From Nematostella vectensis (lineage: Eukaryota > Cnidaria > Anthozoa > Actiniaria > Edwardsiidae): 64,000 bases of DNA. The position numbers were made by a program, and so were the translations under genes. The first letter of the stretch is position 1; every line of letters begins with the position of its first letter. Below, piece by piece: positions 11,265-23,569 of this stretch. The stretch lies in the NCBI RefSeq assembly GCF_932526225.1, contig NC_064048.1, positions 8,828,515 to 8,892,514 of the forward strand, written 5' to 3'. The notes below the pieces were generated by a model. That model did no database searches. It was given only the letters and a program-made list of their open reading frames with translations, and was not told the DNA's origin.

Positions 11265-14104
11265 AAAAAATATTGTAAATTTATACTAGTAAAACTCTAA
11301 ATATATCTTTTGATATAATTTGATGAGTTTGCATTCACACAATAAATTTAAAAATTTCATATCTTTGTTTTTGATAGATTGTTGCTACTTTATATAAGAA
11401 ATATGATTCCAAACAATAAGAAATGAGATTTCCAACAATAAATAATCCCCTAAAATACAATGTCTTATGTGTTATACAATATATATAATAAATTACTTAA
11501 TGTTGTAACAAAAATAGATATTCTGATTAGATCAAGACTTTGTTGTGATAATATTCTGATACTGTACCCTATACTATTCTTATGCTTTGCATCAATTAGT
11601 GCATAGGTTAAAATCAATCGGTCAATCGGTTAGTCAATAAATGGGTCAATCAATAGGTCAATCTGTCAGTTAGTCAGGTCCCCATTTTGCCTTGTGGGTC
11701 AGCTGACACCCCTCCAACAAGCATGTAGTGGGTTCTACAATGAATGGGTTCTGCAACTCAGTAGGTTTTACATTTCTACCCCTACAACAAAATAAAAATG
11801 ATAATTCCATTAGCATTTATCTCCTCCTTCAACAAGAATATATAGTTATAAGCACAATCATAATCTAATAAACTAATTGTCACTTTCTTACTAACTAATA
11901 TATTATCTCCTCTGTAATAAGTAAGGAGATGGGGTAAAATGTTTGTGAAAAATCAAATATAAGCTTACTGAAATCATTTAGTATTAAAAAAATGGTAGCA
12001 GGTTCGGGCCAATTACCCTTTTAAATTCAACAACAAGTGTCTCACTTCATTTGACATCGTAATCAATTAATTCTAACCAAATTTTGAAATAAAATCTACT
12101 AATCTAAAATTGAAAACACAGTCTTCTATATTTTCGTTTGTCTCCTGTTTTCTTATCATAGTTTGGCAAATTTGTCTCTATCTTTTTCATATATAACATA
12201 ATTATCACAAAGCAGATACTATTACAGAGGTCTTTAGAAACAAATTCTTTAAACATCAGCAGCAATCGAAACCAATTAATTTTGACCAAAACTACAACGA
12301 CACTAGATTTTTTACCGTATGATTTAGTCAGGGCGGACGATATATTCGTCATCCTTGAACATGAACTTGTTCAACGAATAACACGAAAAAGGTGCGATGG
12401 TGATCCATCTCGTTTCGCGATAGGAAAAATGTCCAACTTTAAATTGGTACACAAATTAATTGCTTTAGTGGCTGACAAGTTATGAACTTTGCCGGTTTTT
12501 CACGATATTGCTACAAATGTAAATTCGCTATTTTGATGACGAGTGTCTCCAGTTCAAGCGCTTCTTTCTCCATAATTACAACTCGTCGTCTCTCCATCGC
12601 TTGTCAGATTGATCTCTAGTTATCTATGAGTACATATTGAACAAAACCAACACGTAAACTTACCGACTAAACCACAAATCTGCTCCAAAGTGAAGTTGTC
12701 CGGGAGCTCTTCACCCAAAAACTTTTAAACAAAAATGATTTTTTTGGCGCGTTCTGATTGGCCAAGCCGATTCACGTGACCCGTTTCAACCCTTCTCTGG
12801 CTAACTCATGACATCACTAGACACCACAGGTAGCCCACATACACTATAGACATTTTATTTCTTCAATAACTTTATCCCATATCAACAATTGTTTTGAAAA
12901 CTATTGTTTTTCACATGCTTATCTCGGCCAATTTCTTATGAGGAAAATGCTTACCATTTTTCCGCTTCAATGGTTTCATTTTTCGCTTGAACAGTATACG
13001 AAAGTCGAGAAATTTCACGTAGAAATTCGCGCTCTTGAAAAACTGGCCTAGGCCCTAGCGTTTACATTTTCCCGCGCACTTTTAGACCATTTAGAGAAGC
13101 AACAGCCGTTGCGTCGAGAACGTTGACTGTTAGCCCTCCCCTCTTTCATATGAGTAATTTTCCATATAATTCTTCCCCTGATAAACAGGAAGATCAGACA
13201 TCGAGAAAGTCGTTTCTTTCAAATCAAACCTCTTTGAGGTTTCAAAACTTTGGAAACATCATTTTCTACATTATAATTAACGGTTTCTTTCACATCTTTC
13301 ACCCTGTATTTCTTTCACATAAGCTACTGAATTCAAGTATAAGTTACTGTATTCAGATATTAGAATCTGCCAAAGAATATTAACGACTTTTTTAAAAGTT
13401 ATGTTCTTATTTTTGAATCCAGGTTTCAATTAGTCTTGAGAATTTTTTTTTCTATCTCATTAAAGTGTTCAATTACGCCTCAACCCCACCCCCTATGAAA
13501 CGCCACCTGAACCCCGTTAGCAGCTGTTTCGCATATACAAGCATATATTTAGCCAATCAGAACCAAGGAAATAATGACTTCGCCATTTGTCTTCTCTTAA
13601 TGATGCAGAGTTCATTAATGATGTCCGGGACATATTCATTAAACAGCAATATGACGGACCGCAGAACTGCTCGATTTCTAAAGGGAAGCTAACTGTACTT
13701 CAAAGATAAATATACACGCACAAGCAAGCAAATAGACGATCGTTATTTTTTTTTTCAACAGAAACGGATAAACAATCGTTACATTTAAGGTACGTATCTC
13801 TATTCTTTTGATTGAAACACACACACATACACGCAAATTAAAACGAGTGGGATTACTACCGAGAATACAGAAGTAAGTCGACGTGAAATAGCCATCCCGC
13901 GGTGCAAAGTTTTGTTAGAGGTGGTAGACTTTATATGTAAGCTTGGCTTCATATGCCACTAAATAGTCATTGTCAAGTCCATGCGAGCTCCAGAAAAACT
14001 GTATTAAAGTACACATGCGACCCCCGTTTCAGTGCGCGCACTGTGTTACATGGAAAACGTCCGTGTCTATGAAATTATATCTACGAAATTAGCAAGTATT
14101 TTAT

Positions 14105-14255
14105 TCATATGCCGCGTTTTTGAAGTACTTGCCTAGACGTACGCACGGAAATCTTAAGATTTCTCCACTGAAGGTCATAGGTAAACTTTTTGCTTAAATC
14201 GATGACAAAATAAGGAACAACGGGCTTCCAGGCTCAAAAGTATATTGAAATCTTT
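14105..14255. repeat. 151-bp direct repeat, copy A
   Basis: It starts TCATATGCCGCGTTTTTGAA and ends TATTGAAATCTTT. It is almost identical to 15051-15201, with differences such as GCCTAGAC versus ACCTAGAC and CTTCCAGG versus CTTTCAGG. The near-identity implies a recent duplication. Confidence 0.9.
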
Positions 14256-14389
14256 AACAGCATTTTGAAGGCCAACTTACGTCTCCGTGGTCACGCAAGC
14301 AGACAGGGCGTGGATCGACGAAGACACATTTTCTGAACCCTCGCTAGATTCGTAATCGTCAGGATAAGTCAGTTTCTGCAAGGGCGCGG

Positions 14390-14820
14390 CAAAACGGATC
14401 TGTTCCGCAAAATATCTGTACCGCAGACCATCTTTTTGCTGGCTGGAAAGATGTTAGACCCCTCGGTTGCTGGAAATAATCGTCCCGAATGGTTCTACTG
14501 GCAAATTTGTGGAGTCAGACTTGTTGTTCTGGGAATATTTTTGGGGCGATGGAGCGGTTGCTTGGGACAAAAATCGTCCCGATCGGTTATACGGGTAATT
14601 ATTCATGTGCTAAAATGCCTAACCACTGATGGCTGGGAATATAATTTCTAATCAATGCAAACCAAAGGAACAGATAATTTTTCCCCAGCAACTTTTAAAA
14701 TGGATATTTTCGGCATCAGAACATATTCAAACGACGAAATGTGCCATTTTAACGTGTTTCGGGAAGGGGGACTCGTTGTATGCCCTTGTTTCTGCTGTTT
14801 ACATGTTGCAAAAAAATGAA
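14390..14820 (+). repeat. Dispersed repeat, copy 1 (inverted partner at 29340-29790)
   Basis: Blocks GCTGGCTGGAAAGATGTTAG, CGTCCCGAATGGTTCT, GGGAATATTTTTGGGGCG and GGGAAGGGGACTCGTTGTATG (with one extra G) recur in reverse complement at 29340-29790. It carries short open frames only, so it is a non-coding dispersed element. Confidence 0.75.
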
Positions 14821-15050
14821 ACAAACTAGCTGAGGCATTCAGTTGTGCGCATCAAAGTTGATAACTAAGAGGGTACAGAGTGTCCAAGACGATTTCAGGC
14901 ACTAAAAACAGGAGAATATAGGAAATTTGTAATTCTCCTGTTTATAATTTCTCATTCCGGAGGGACGAGCGCATTCAATGCCAATCACAGATTGCGTAAT
15001 AATAATAATAATAATTTATTAATTTATATTGCGCTTTTTTTATATAATGG

Positions 15051-15201
15051 TCATATGCCGCGTTTTTGAAGTACTTACCTAGACGTACGCACGGAAATCT
15101 TAAGATTTCTCCACTGAAGGTCATAGGTAAACTTTTTGCTTAAATCGATGACAAAATAAGGAACAACGGGCTTTCAGGCTCAAAAGTATATTGAAATCTT
15201 T
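15051..15201. repeat. 151-bp direct repeat, copy B
   Basis: Near-identical to 14105-14255. It is preceded by (AAT)n and TTTATTAATTTATATTGCGC, a kind of AT-rich end often seen beside retroelement insertions. Copy B may therefore have arrived by an RNA or repair route. Confidence 0.9.
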
Positions 15202-16110
15202 TTTTTGCGTATAGACAATAAAACACGGCTACACTAGATGTTTTTATTATGAACATCTTTCTCTTTGTTTTTGGACATCTCCTAACTAATAATTTTAATT
15301 TAGGCACTGAAAGATTCATAATGGTTTCTATATTTAAATTCTCTCGTTAGTTTTTATCGCGTCTTCCCTTGCATTAGGAGATAAGGTCCATGGGTCATTT
15401 AATAACAATCTCTTTTTGTTTTTTCCTATTAACTATTTCGCCAGTCATCGGGCTCCCTGTGTGCTTGGCGGGAAAAAGTGTGCCCGCTTGTGCGCCCGAT
15501 AAGTTCGGAATATAAAAAAATCTCAAATTAACCTGCAGAGCCGTAGCCAGCATGAGGCAAGTGAGGCCCTCGCCTCTTCTGATGTTTAGAGTTTCACAAT
15601 TTAAAAGTATGAGATAAAACACCTGCTTTTGTTGGATTTATCATCCAGTGGCTAGCTTTGCCTTGGTAAAATTTTTATTCTGGCCTGATCCGGAAATGCA
15701 TAAAATTCTCTCTATGCTCGGAAATGTTTTTCTTTATCAGAATTTTTTTATTACCACAGCGAAAACATGTGCCGTGCCTTAATGTGCCTGCATGTTTTCT
15801 AGCTAAGAACGGACGCACTCGATTGATAGAATATAAAACCATGCGAGAGATGTATTCTATTTTATAAGTAATCTTAATCCGAGGAATCTAAGCATCAACA
15901 TTTTCTGAATACTTCCTACTATGTGATATGAGTCCGAACTACAATTTTCTGGACGTGAATTGTTCAATGCATCATAATATTTTTATCTAAAAAGATATCC
16001 TTTGTGGAACCTGACATCGCAAGACAAATGGTGTCTTTCCTGGCTGGCATTTCTAATGCAAAATCCTCACAGTTCATTTTCTCAACATCGTATGACTCTA
16101 GTGACTATGA

Positions 16111-16188
16111 CAGGCGCGTACACAGGGCGCGCGCACCCCCCTCCCCCCCCCCCCCCCCCCCTCTCAGCTTTTCCTGGGTACGCGCCTG
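16111..16188. mobile_element. Short CAGGCGCGTAC element with 5-bp target duplication
   Basis: The termini are CAGGCGCGTACACAGG and CCTGGGTACGCGCCTG. They flank a core of C-runs. The flanks read TATGA on both sides, a 5-bp direct repeat that looks like a target-site duplication. At 78 bp it is too short to encode anything. Confidence 0.75.
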
Positions 16189-17044
16189 TATGATTTGTTT
16201 ACATCAAAGCTACCATGGCAACTCGATATATACTAGAAGTAACTGTTTTTGTCGCTGTTTTTATGTCTCCAGGGCAGAATAAAAAATCTAGTGCGAAATC
16301 GTATTTCAGCAACATAGTTTGGCATTTATCGCGTGTTGCTTGCAATGTTTGCTTTGGCTTGTGAGGCTTTTTTGTTGCTATTTTTTGTCCCTTATGGTTA
16401 CTAAATAGTTGTATCAACCAAGGTTATGCCTATAACGTGAGTGAATCTTCTCCGCTTGATTCCAATCACGCTTTAGGGGCTCTCTTGCTCAAAAGCGTGT
16501 GTTGATACGTGCCCTCGAAAATCAACCATGCGACCAAAACACGCAACGGCAAAAGCAAAATCGCCTGAGGGGGTGAAAGAAAAGGACGCAATTTGCACAG
16601 TTTAACACAGTTTATCCTCAAATTAAATGATATAGATATTCCGCTCACCATCCGATTAATTGTGTAAATATTTATCTTTAAGTCGGCTTGTAGTCTGTGT
16701 TCTAAAAAGACAGATTGGTGTTTCTTCCGTGAAACAACAGGGGGCAAAGAGACAAGTCTGATTAAATCACGAATTTGTCAAGACTAAACTAAAACATCAC
16801 TACGTCTTGTCTCTAATTAGCGTCATTTTAATCGAGGAAAGATCTATATTGGCACCGTTATGGGACTCTCGGTAAACAATTATTCTGTTAATTGAAGGCA
16901 AACAATCACTTAAGGTATCCTATTACCACGTCATTCATGTGTCACCGATATTGCTTCACTGGCGTCAAAATCACGCGAGATCGTAGAACCTTTGATCGCT
17001 TCTATAGAACCTTTGATCCGATGCACATTGTATTAATGTAACAC

Positions 17045-19159
17045 ATGGGAGATCACACGTCTGAGAAGCTGAGAGTAGAAAACGTCCGACTAAAACATCA
17101 GCAAAATGAGCTCTCTTCGGACCTTAACGAGGAGAAGGAGATGGTGAAATACCTTCATGGTGTGATTAAAAATTACGAAGTCTTATTGAAGAGAGGTTCA
17201 AAACAACGTGACATCAACATTCCTGTTATCGCTAGCTCGGGATCTTTCACTAGCGAAGAGGCAGTTGTGTATGGGTCTGAACAACGTGAAAAGATTGGTC
17301 TCCAAATTGGTCTAGGAATGGAGAAGGTAAAGCGCAAAGGTAAAGAGAAGAAGGAAAAAGCCGGTTTTTTAAGGCAAATGCGTGAGAAAGCGTTCAAGAA
17401 GAAGTTTGTTTCAGGGGATACAACGCAACGTAACGCTAAGGACAGTGAACGCGATCAGACAAGTGAGGTTGAACTTTCAATGCACGAGAAAACAAAGGGT
17501 TCACAGTTAGACTGTCATCTGAGACAGCAGAATGAAAGCCCTTTTGTTGGATCTAGCCGAACAAGCACACCGATACGGGATTTTGTCCCAGGGAGCTATT
17601 TTAGAGGGAGGCCTTCGGGCAGATTGGAAAATAATCCTGCGAAGACGGAATCTAAGGAATGTAGGGTCACAGTACCTTATCCCCTAATCGATGATGATCT
17701 GTTTTTATGTGACAGTCATGGTACCAAAGGTGACGAAACAACACCTAGTCACGCTCCGTTTCGAAAATTGAATTTTGGAAATTACGGACCTGATCGTGTG
17801 TATTATGGCCGGTATGCAAACAGACAAAGTCCTGCTAACCACTCAGCGAAGTTTTTTAGCATTCCTTATAAGGACATTGTGACGGATGTGATGGAAGAGG
17901 TAGCTGAGATACCGGAAGTTTCTGATATTGACCGGAACTCATCGATGAAGGTAAATGTGATGGATTTAATCGAGAGTTCTTGGGAACAGATGGAGCAAGC
18001 TTGTGACACGGAAGAAGGGGACCTAAGCGACATAACAGACGGCGAGCTAGCGCAATCATGTAACGCAACGACGTCTCAGAATAAAAGTCACGCAAATATA
18101 TCACGCAATAATGGCAACGCGGCACAGTTACCGTCTGATACTGACTCTGCTTCTAGTGGTAGTAAAAGCAGGGAAGAAGATACAACGCTGTCACGCGACT
18201 TTGGTAACGCAACGCCGTCACACGAGGTTCGTGATTTTGCAGTTGAAACACCGAGTGATTCGGTTAGTAACGCAATGAATCCCGCACAAGCACACGACAT
18301 ATGTAGTAAACCAGAGAAACAAAAGAATAGTCGAAAAACTCGCAAAAATTTGAAAGAAGAGAAATATGAGAAACCACGTGACCTGTCACGCAATGAAACT
18401 ATCACAAAAGTACATGATGTTAAAGAGAAAAGCCATGAAACTAAAACATTGCATGAAAAATCATCAAAATCCAACAATGCTTTTATTTTGAATGACCAGC
18501 AATGTAGCAAAGATGGCACAATAGCATCAAGCAATTCTGATCCACAAACTGATACCGTGACAAATGAAACAGGGAATTGCACCGAATTAAAACAGAAACT
18601 GTCACACAACAAGTCAAGCAATCCCCGTGTGAAAGGTGATAACGCAAACGCAGTCGAAGCTTCAAAAAAACAGCCATTCGATAAGAACCATAACATTCGT
18701 CATTTGAGTGACATAAAGAATAACGCTGAGTTACAGTCACGCAATATTAATTTCCATCGAATGTCACGCAACGATAGTATCGGAAGCAGTATTTCGAACT
18801 CTTCAAACCGCGCAAATAATCCTCCACAAAAACGTAAACTGCGTGACAAAAGGAATCACGCAGATGAGTTTTTAGCACGCAATATGGGTAACGCAAGTCG
18901 TAGTGCTTCAGACATGAGCCAAAGCAGTCCCTGTTTGAGTGAATTTGAAGACTTCAGCTCGTATAACGAAAGTGACAGTGATGCGTCTCTGACTGGGGAT
19001 GCGCTAGTGCAGATGAGCTGGATTCTGGATAGAATGATGTCAAAATTAAAGAGAACTAAAGATTCTCTGGAAATAAGTGACACGACTCTCTCTCGGATGG
19101 AGAGACGCGTGGAGTATCTGGAAAGTTTTGCATTCGGAGAAGAATCAGAGTGTTTATAA
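17045..19159 (+). CDS. Long low-complexity coiled-coil protein with MVKYLHG motif, function unknown
   Basis: This is an intronless ORF of 704 aa beginning at the ATG at 17045. Residues 8-50 form a short coiled coil with EKEMVKYLHGVIKNYE, matching the motif in the protein at 5979-6983. A basic segment (KVKRKGKEKKEKAG) follows. Most of residues 340-640 is Ser/Asn-rich and repeatedly uses SRN and GNA tripeptides, often within 5-10 residues of each other. The C-terminal 50 residues, with WILDRMMSKLKRT and SRMERRVEYLESFAF, form a second coiled coil. There is no signal peptide or membrane segment. A divergent related gene lies 10 kb to the left. The family is not recognised. The tail-to-tail similarity (short helix at the C-terminus in both) suggests shared ancestry with strong drift in the middle. 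Confidence 0.78.
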   Translation: MGDHTSEKLRVENVRLKHQQNELSSDLNEEKEMVKYLHGVIKNYEVLLKRGSKQRDINIPVIASSGSFTSEEAVVYGSEQREKIGLQIGLGMEKVKRKGKEKKEKAGFLRQMREKAFKKKFVSGDTTQRNAKDSERDQTSEVELSMHEKTKGSQLDCHLRQQNESPFVGSSRTSTPIRDFVPGSYFRGRPSGRLENNPAKTESKECRVTVPYPLIDDDLFLCDSHGTKGDETTPSHAPFRKLNFGNYGPDRVYYGRYANRQSPANHSAKFFSIPYKDIVTDVMEEVAEIPEVSDIDRNSSMKVNVMDLIESSWEQMEQACDTEEGDLSDITDGELAQSCNATTSQNKSHANISRNNGNAAQLPSDTDSASSGSKSREEDTTLSRDFGNATPSHEVRDFAVETPSDSVSNAMNPAQAHDICSKPEKQKNSRKTRKNLKEEKYEKPRDLSRNETITKVHDVKEKSHETKTLHEKSSKSNNAFILNDQQCSKDGTIASSNSDPQTDTVTNETGNCTELKQKLSHNKSSNPRVKGDNANAVEASKKQPFDKNHNIRHLSDIKNNAELQSRNINFHRMSRNDSIGSSISNSSNRANNPPQKRKLRDKRNHADEFLARNMGNASRSASDMSQSSPCLSEFEDFSSYNESDSDASLTGDALVQMSWILDRMMSKLKRTKDSLEISDTTLSRMERRVEYLESFAFGEESECL

Positions 19160-21516
19160 TATGCTTAGAAAAAGAAACAAAAACATAGAACCGATATATA
19201 TAATTTTTTATATTTATTTTTTATTTCCAATGAGAAAATATGTGAGAATCTCGTAAAGGTACACAGGTTGATTGTGGTACTGCGATATAGTATTACTGCA
19301 AATTAAAAAGAATTAGAAAAAATGGGACGACTTTGTAAGTGTCTTAACAATTAACCACATTCGATTCGAAGTCTTTTTGGCTTGTAAAGTAGCTTCCTAA
19401 CGAAGCGATGGAATTATTGAAAAAAAAAATTATTGAATCAAAACCCTTGAAATAGCTGTCAACCGAACTTGGACAGGAGTCTTGTGAAATCGGGTAAAAT
19501 ACGGTAAATATGTGTAACAAACCCAAGAGTACCAATGCGGGTGAATACAGAGAATGTATGAACTTTCTCACAAAAATCAGGCTTGTGATTAGGTCCAAAA
19601 TCTTGTGACACCCGCATCCATGCCTTACCCACTACCGTTCCCACTTGGCATGAGAAATATAACTTAGTTAATAATAGCCAAAGTCAGGGTGTTATTTTAT
19701 TCATCTTCCCACAAAGAATTTCGTGCTGAGCCGTTTGACAGCGTCGAAGACTATCTCTTGCAGCGTGGAAGGCTTGGGAAATGTTCTTATCGAGGGAGAA
19801 AACACTTGGGGCTGTTTGTCATTATTTTTCAATTAAGCTCAACTAAATTGCAAGTGAAAATATCTAGCAGAACAAAGTCTTTGTAATGACAAGTGAACAA
19901 ACCATTGTTTATAAAATTTGTTTCAAAATATTTTTAATTGATGTTTCCAACGGGCGTGGAAATATTTTTTTCTAGAAGATTTGGTTTGCTGACATAAGGA
20001 TAAGTAGCACAAGATGAAGAGATGGTATCAAGAAAATGGCCTTTTAAACATTTAGCTTAAAACTAGCTGCAGTTCAGGGAATTTGTTTTGAATAAGTGGC
20101 AAACCACCTTAAAGGCCACTTTTGTATTCTTTATAGGCAAACAAAGAAGAAAAACAAAATATAACTCATGTAGCGAATTATAAACTTTAAGAGGCGTCTC
20201 ATACAAATGTTCTTTCATTAGCATTTAAATTGCAATTTTCTAGGCCGAGTAAGTCATTTATTAAGTATTATTTAGAATACTGGTTTTGTACGGGAAATGG
20301 GAAAAATAAAATATCATAAATAAGTAATAAGTTCCTGAATACGACTGGGACAACTCCATTGGAAATCGCTGATTGCGAATGAGTCTGAGGCGGAACTCCC
20401 CGTGGAATACGCGTGAGCCCAGTATAAGGAGGATAAGTCGAATATATTCAAAGGTATGTTCTTGAAATCATGTCCATTTCCGTTTGCTTTATCTTGTTTT
20501 CCTATTTTGCCTTATAAGGACTTTCCCAAGGTATAATCCCAGTTGTTCATTATAAGAGTTTTCATATTCTTGGTGATTCACTACTCTCGGGTACTGTTTA
20601 TCAGTATCATTCACTCTACCCTGGAACATAATGTTATCACGAAACCGATATCTGAAGGTTGACATTTATCTTTAAGAAATATGATAGAACAATAGCGATT
20701 GTTTTGATCTTTTTGATACGCGTAAGCAATTTGAGAGCGACAACAGGAATCAAAAGGGGATGAAATTAGACTAGGATTTTGTCTCTCTATAATAGTAAAT
20801 TATATTTCATTGCCCAAATCACAAGATAAGCTAATTCCATAATGTAAGCGAATTACCATCTTCAGACGATGGCGGTTACAGCCAGACAAAAGCTTTGTTT
20901 AGAATTCATTTGATGGCTCTGCCCACAACATCGTCGGCAATTGTAACGATGGATACATGATAAGGTAATTCTGTGAAATTGACCTTGCGATTCCAAGAAT
21001 GTTACGCGCGAAAGATACAGCGAATCTCCCCGAATCCCCGAAATGGTTAGCGCGGCGCCATTCCATGATTGTCAACTATGAAATATTTTTTTTGTTCTCG
21101 ATCTAGCTGCGAACTAAACTATATTAGATTAATAACTTTATGCAGCCTGCCGAGAGCAGCTTTGGGTGTGATAGCTACTCGGGTTTCCGTAGGGGGAGGG
21201 GAGACATTACAGTAACATTAAGAAAATATTTGGGGGACTTAAAGCAACGCCCTTACTGGTCATTTTCTTATAATTTTGGAAAATATTTGGGGGGGGGGGG
21301 GGGGGGACACGTGCCCCCAGTGCCCCACCCCCTGCTTCGGCCCTGATACATTTGCTAAATATTGACATCAATGCAATCATAAGCATCACAAAGTTTAATA
21401 TTAAAACCACTTTTAACCTTCTAGAACAAAGAAATCATGTTGGTACAAAGCGCACAATTTTTGATTTGATCAAAAGATGTAGAGAGAAGCAGTCAAGCGT
21501 AACACTTATACGTCGT

Positions 21517-21640
21517 CTTAATTATTCCAAATATTGAATGAAGACACTTATTGATCACTTAGCCATTAAATATTCCAAATATTGAAGACACTTATTGATC
21601 ACTTAGCCATTAATTATTCCAAATATTGAAGACATCAGTT
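21517..21640. repeat. Tandem repeat of about 48 bp, 2.5 units
   Basis: The unit contains TTATTCCAAATATTGAA, GACACTTATTGATCAC and TTAGCCATTA. Three starts are visible; the last unit is truncated. Confidence 0.85.
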
Positions 21641-22623
21641 ATATGACTGATAATTTAGAGCGGATGGCCCATTTTATAGCGCGGATTCTAATAGATTCTT
21701 TTGTCTTTTGACGGTTGAGGTTTCCGACGGACCTCCGAAAGTAAACTTGTGACAATGCGGCTTTAGTTGTCTTCATAAAGTATAGTCAAGTAACTGCCAG
21801 CTGATTGATTCTAGTCTGAGGGTGTTGAAATATAGCTAGAAATCATATGTAATCATAAATGATTTCAAATGAGAAATCGAATGTAAGCTAGTCCAGTGAA
21901 TTCGTGCGAAGACACGTAAGTTTGAGTTTATTGTGAGCTTTTCTCTGAAACAAAACATGCTTATCAGAGTTTCGTTAGAATTGTTTTTATTAATATATAT
22001 CAGCATAAAAAAACAAAGTTCTAAAAAATGGTCGATGGAGTAGCAACTAAAATAATTCATAGGAATCCTAGAATCTTAGATGAAAAGTACGAAAACGTGT
22101 TAATGTATCATAATTAATCATTTGCAAGGCGGAAATTATCTATGCTCGAAGCATAATCCAATAATTTGAGCACGCATTTTACTGATGGTCTAAGAGTTAC
22201 AAACAGTAATGCGCTTGTCTTAAGATGAAATTAGTTAATTTTCTTTACGCCTTATCTGCAAAGAAGTCAACACGTAAGCAGAAACCACACGTAAGCTGAG
22301 TATCTAGCCGACAATACTCTTTGGTTCGGTAACGGTCATATTGCAAAGAAAATCTCTTACGGGGTGGAGGAAGATAAGGGAGTGTTCATAAAATACACCG
22401 AGGGAAGGTATTGAGGGGGGGGGGGGGGGGGGGTTCGAAATTTTGAAACTACCAAAAGAGGGGCTTCCGAAAAAAAAAGATCCTCTAAAGAGGGCTCTAA
22501 ATTTTTTAGGAGCCATTCTTTTCATCTTTAATATTTTACTGATATAATCTAGTTTGTAGCACAAAATACAGATTGAACATTAAGCCAAATAACAAATGTT
22601 TAATACTTTTGTCTTATGAACCA

Positions 22624-23110
22624 TATGATGATGATGCTTCAGATGGTGTTGGCGGTGATGATGTTGTGGTTGTGATGATAATGGTGATGATGATCATGAT
22701 GGTTGTGGTTGTGAAGATAATGGTGATGGCGGTGGTGATGATGATGGCGGTGGTTGTGATGATAATGGTGATGGTGATGATGATGATGGTGGTGATGGTG
22801 ATGATGATTGTGTTGGCGGTGATGATGATGATGGTTGTGGTTGTGATGATAATGGTGATGGTGGTGATGGTGATGATGGTGTTGGCGGTGGTGATGATGA
22901 TGGTTGTGGTTGTGATGATAATGGTGATGATGATGATGATGATTGTGTTGGCGTTGGTGATGATGGTGGTGATGGTGATGATGGTGTTGGCGGTGGTGAT
23001 GATGATGGTTGTGGTTGTGATGATAATGGTGATGGTGGTGATGGTGATGACGATGGTGTTGGCGGTTGTGATGATGATGGTGGTGGTTGTGATGATAATC
23101 GCTATCATGC
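22624..23110. repeat. (GAT/GGT/TGT)n trinucleotide tract
   Basis: About 490 bp of interrupted GAT-type repeats with recurring higher-order blocks such as GGTGTTGGCGGTGGTGATGA. Long open frames on both strands are by-products of the repeat and are not genes. Confidence 0.95.
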
Positions 23111-23308
23111 TGTTGATGATAATGACGATGATATCAAAGTTGGTGGTGACTGTGCGCCATATCAAAAGTAGTATTTCAAATATTGATATTTTAAACATGC
23201 CTAGAATAGGTTCTCAAAAATGAGAACATATTTTTAAATTTGTTAAAAGCACGAAATATAATTAAGAGATTATTACTAGCCCAAATCCTACTCTCCTCTG
23301 GGTCAAAA

Positions 23309-23569
23309 TGTGTAGTTCCAGAAAATATCTATACCCCCCCATTGAGGGGTTAGGAGGTATGACCCCCCACCCCTCTGAAATTCCCACCCCCCTAGAAAAA
23401 AATAAATACAGTAACTGTAAAGGAAAAAGGGCATTTACCCCCCGACCCCTCCCTTCTGGAAATTCCTGGCTGTTTGAACCTCCACAACCCATCCCCCCCC
23501 CCCCCCCCCCGGAATTTCCAATCTTCTCAATGGGGGGAGGGGGGTATGGATATTTTCTGGAACTACACA
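23309..23569. mobile_element. MITE with TGTGTAGTTCCAG termini and C-runs inside
   Basis: The left end is TGTGTAGTTCCAGAAAATAT and the right end is its near-exact complement (ATATTTTCTGGAACTACACA). Next inward come C-runs and G-runs. At 261 bp it has no transposase. Confidence 0.85.

Larger units (their letters stand above)
11265..17044. other. Repeat-rich intergenic region
   Basis: This region holds a 151-bp direct repeat (14105 and 15051), a dispersed repeat at 14390-14820, a CAGGCGCGTAC element at 16111-16188 and an (AAT)n stretch before 15050. I see no supported gene. The promoter of the gene at 17045 should lie at its right end, where I see no clear core element. Confidence 0.5.

Noticed and set aside
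18088..18696. 202-codon minus-strand frame inside the second coiled-coil gene
   Set aside because: Shadow frame; the plus strand is open for 704 codons with a consistent domain layout.
22573..23223. Long Met/Val-rich and Ile/Thr-rich open frames on both strands
   Set aside because: Pure consequence of the (GAT)n tract.
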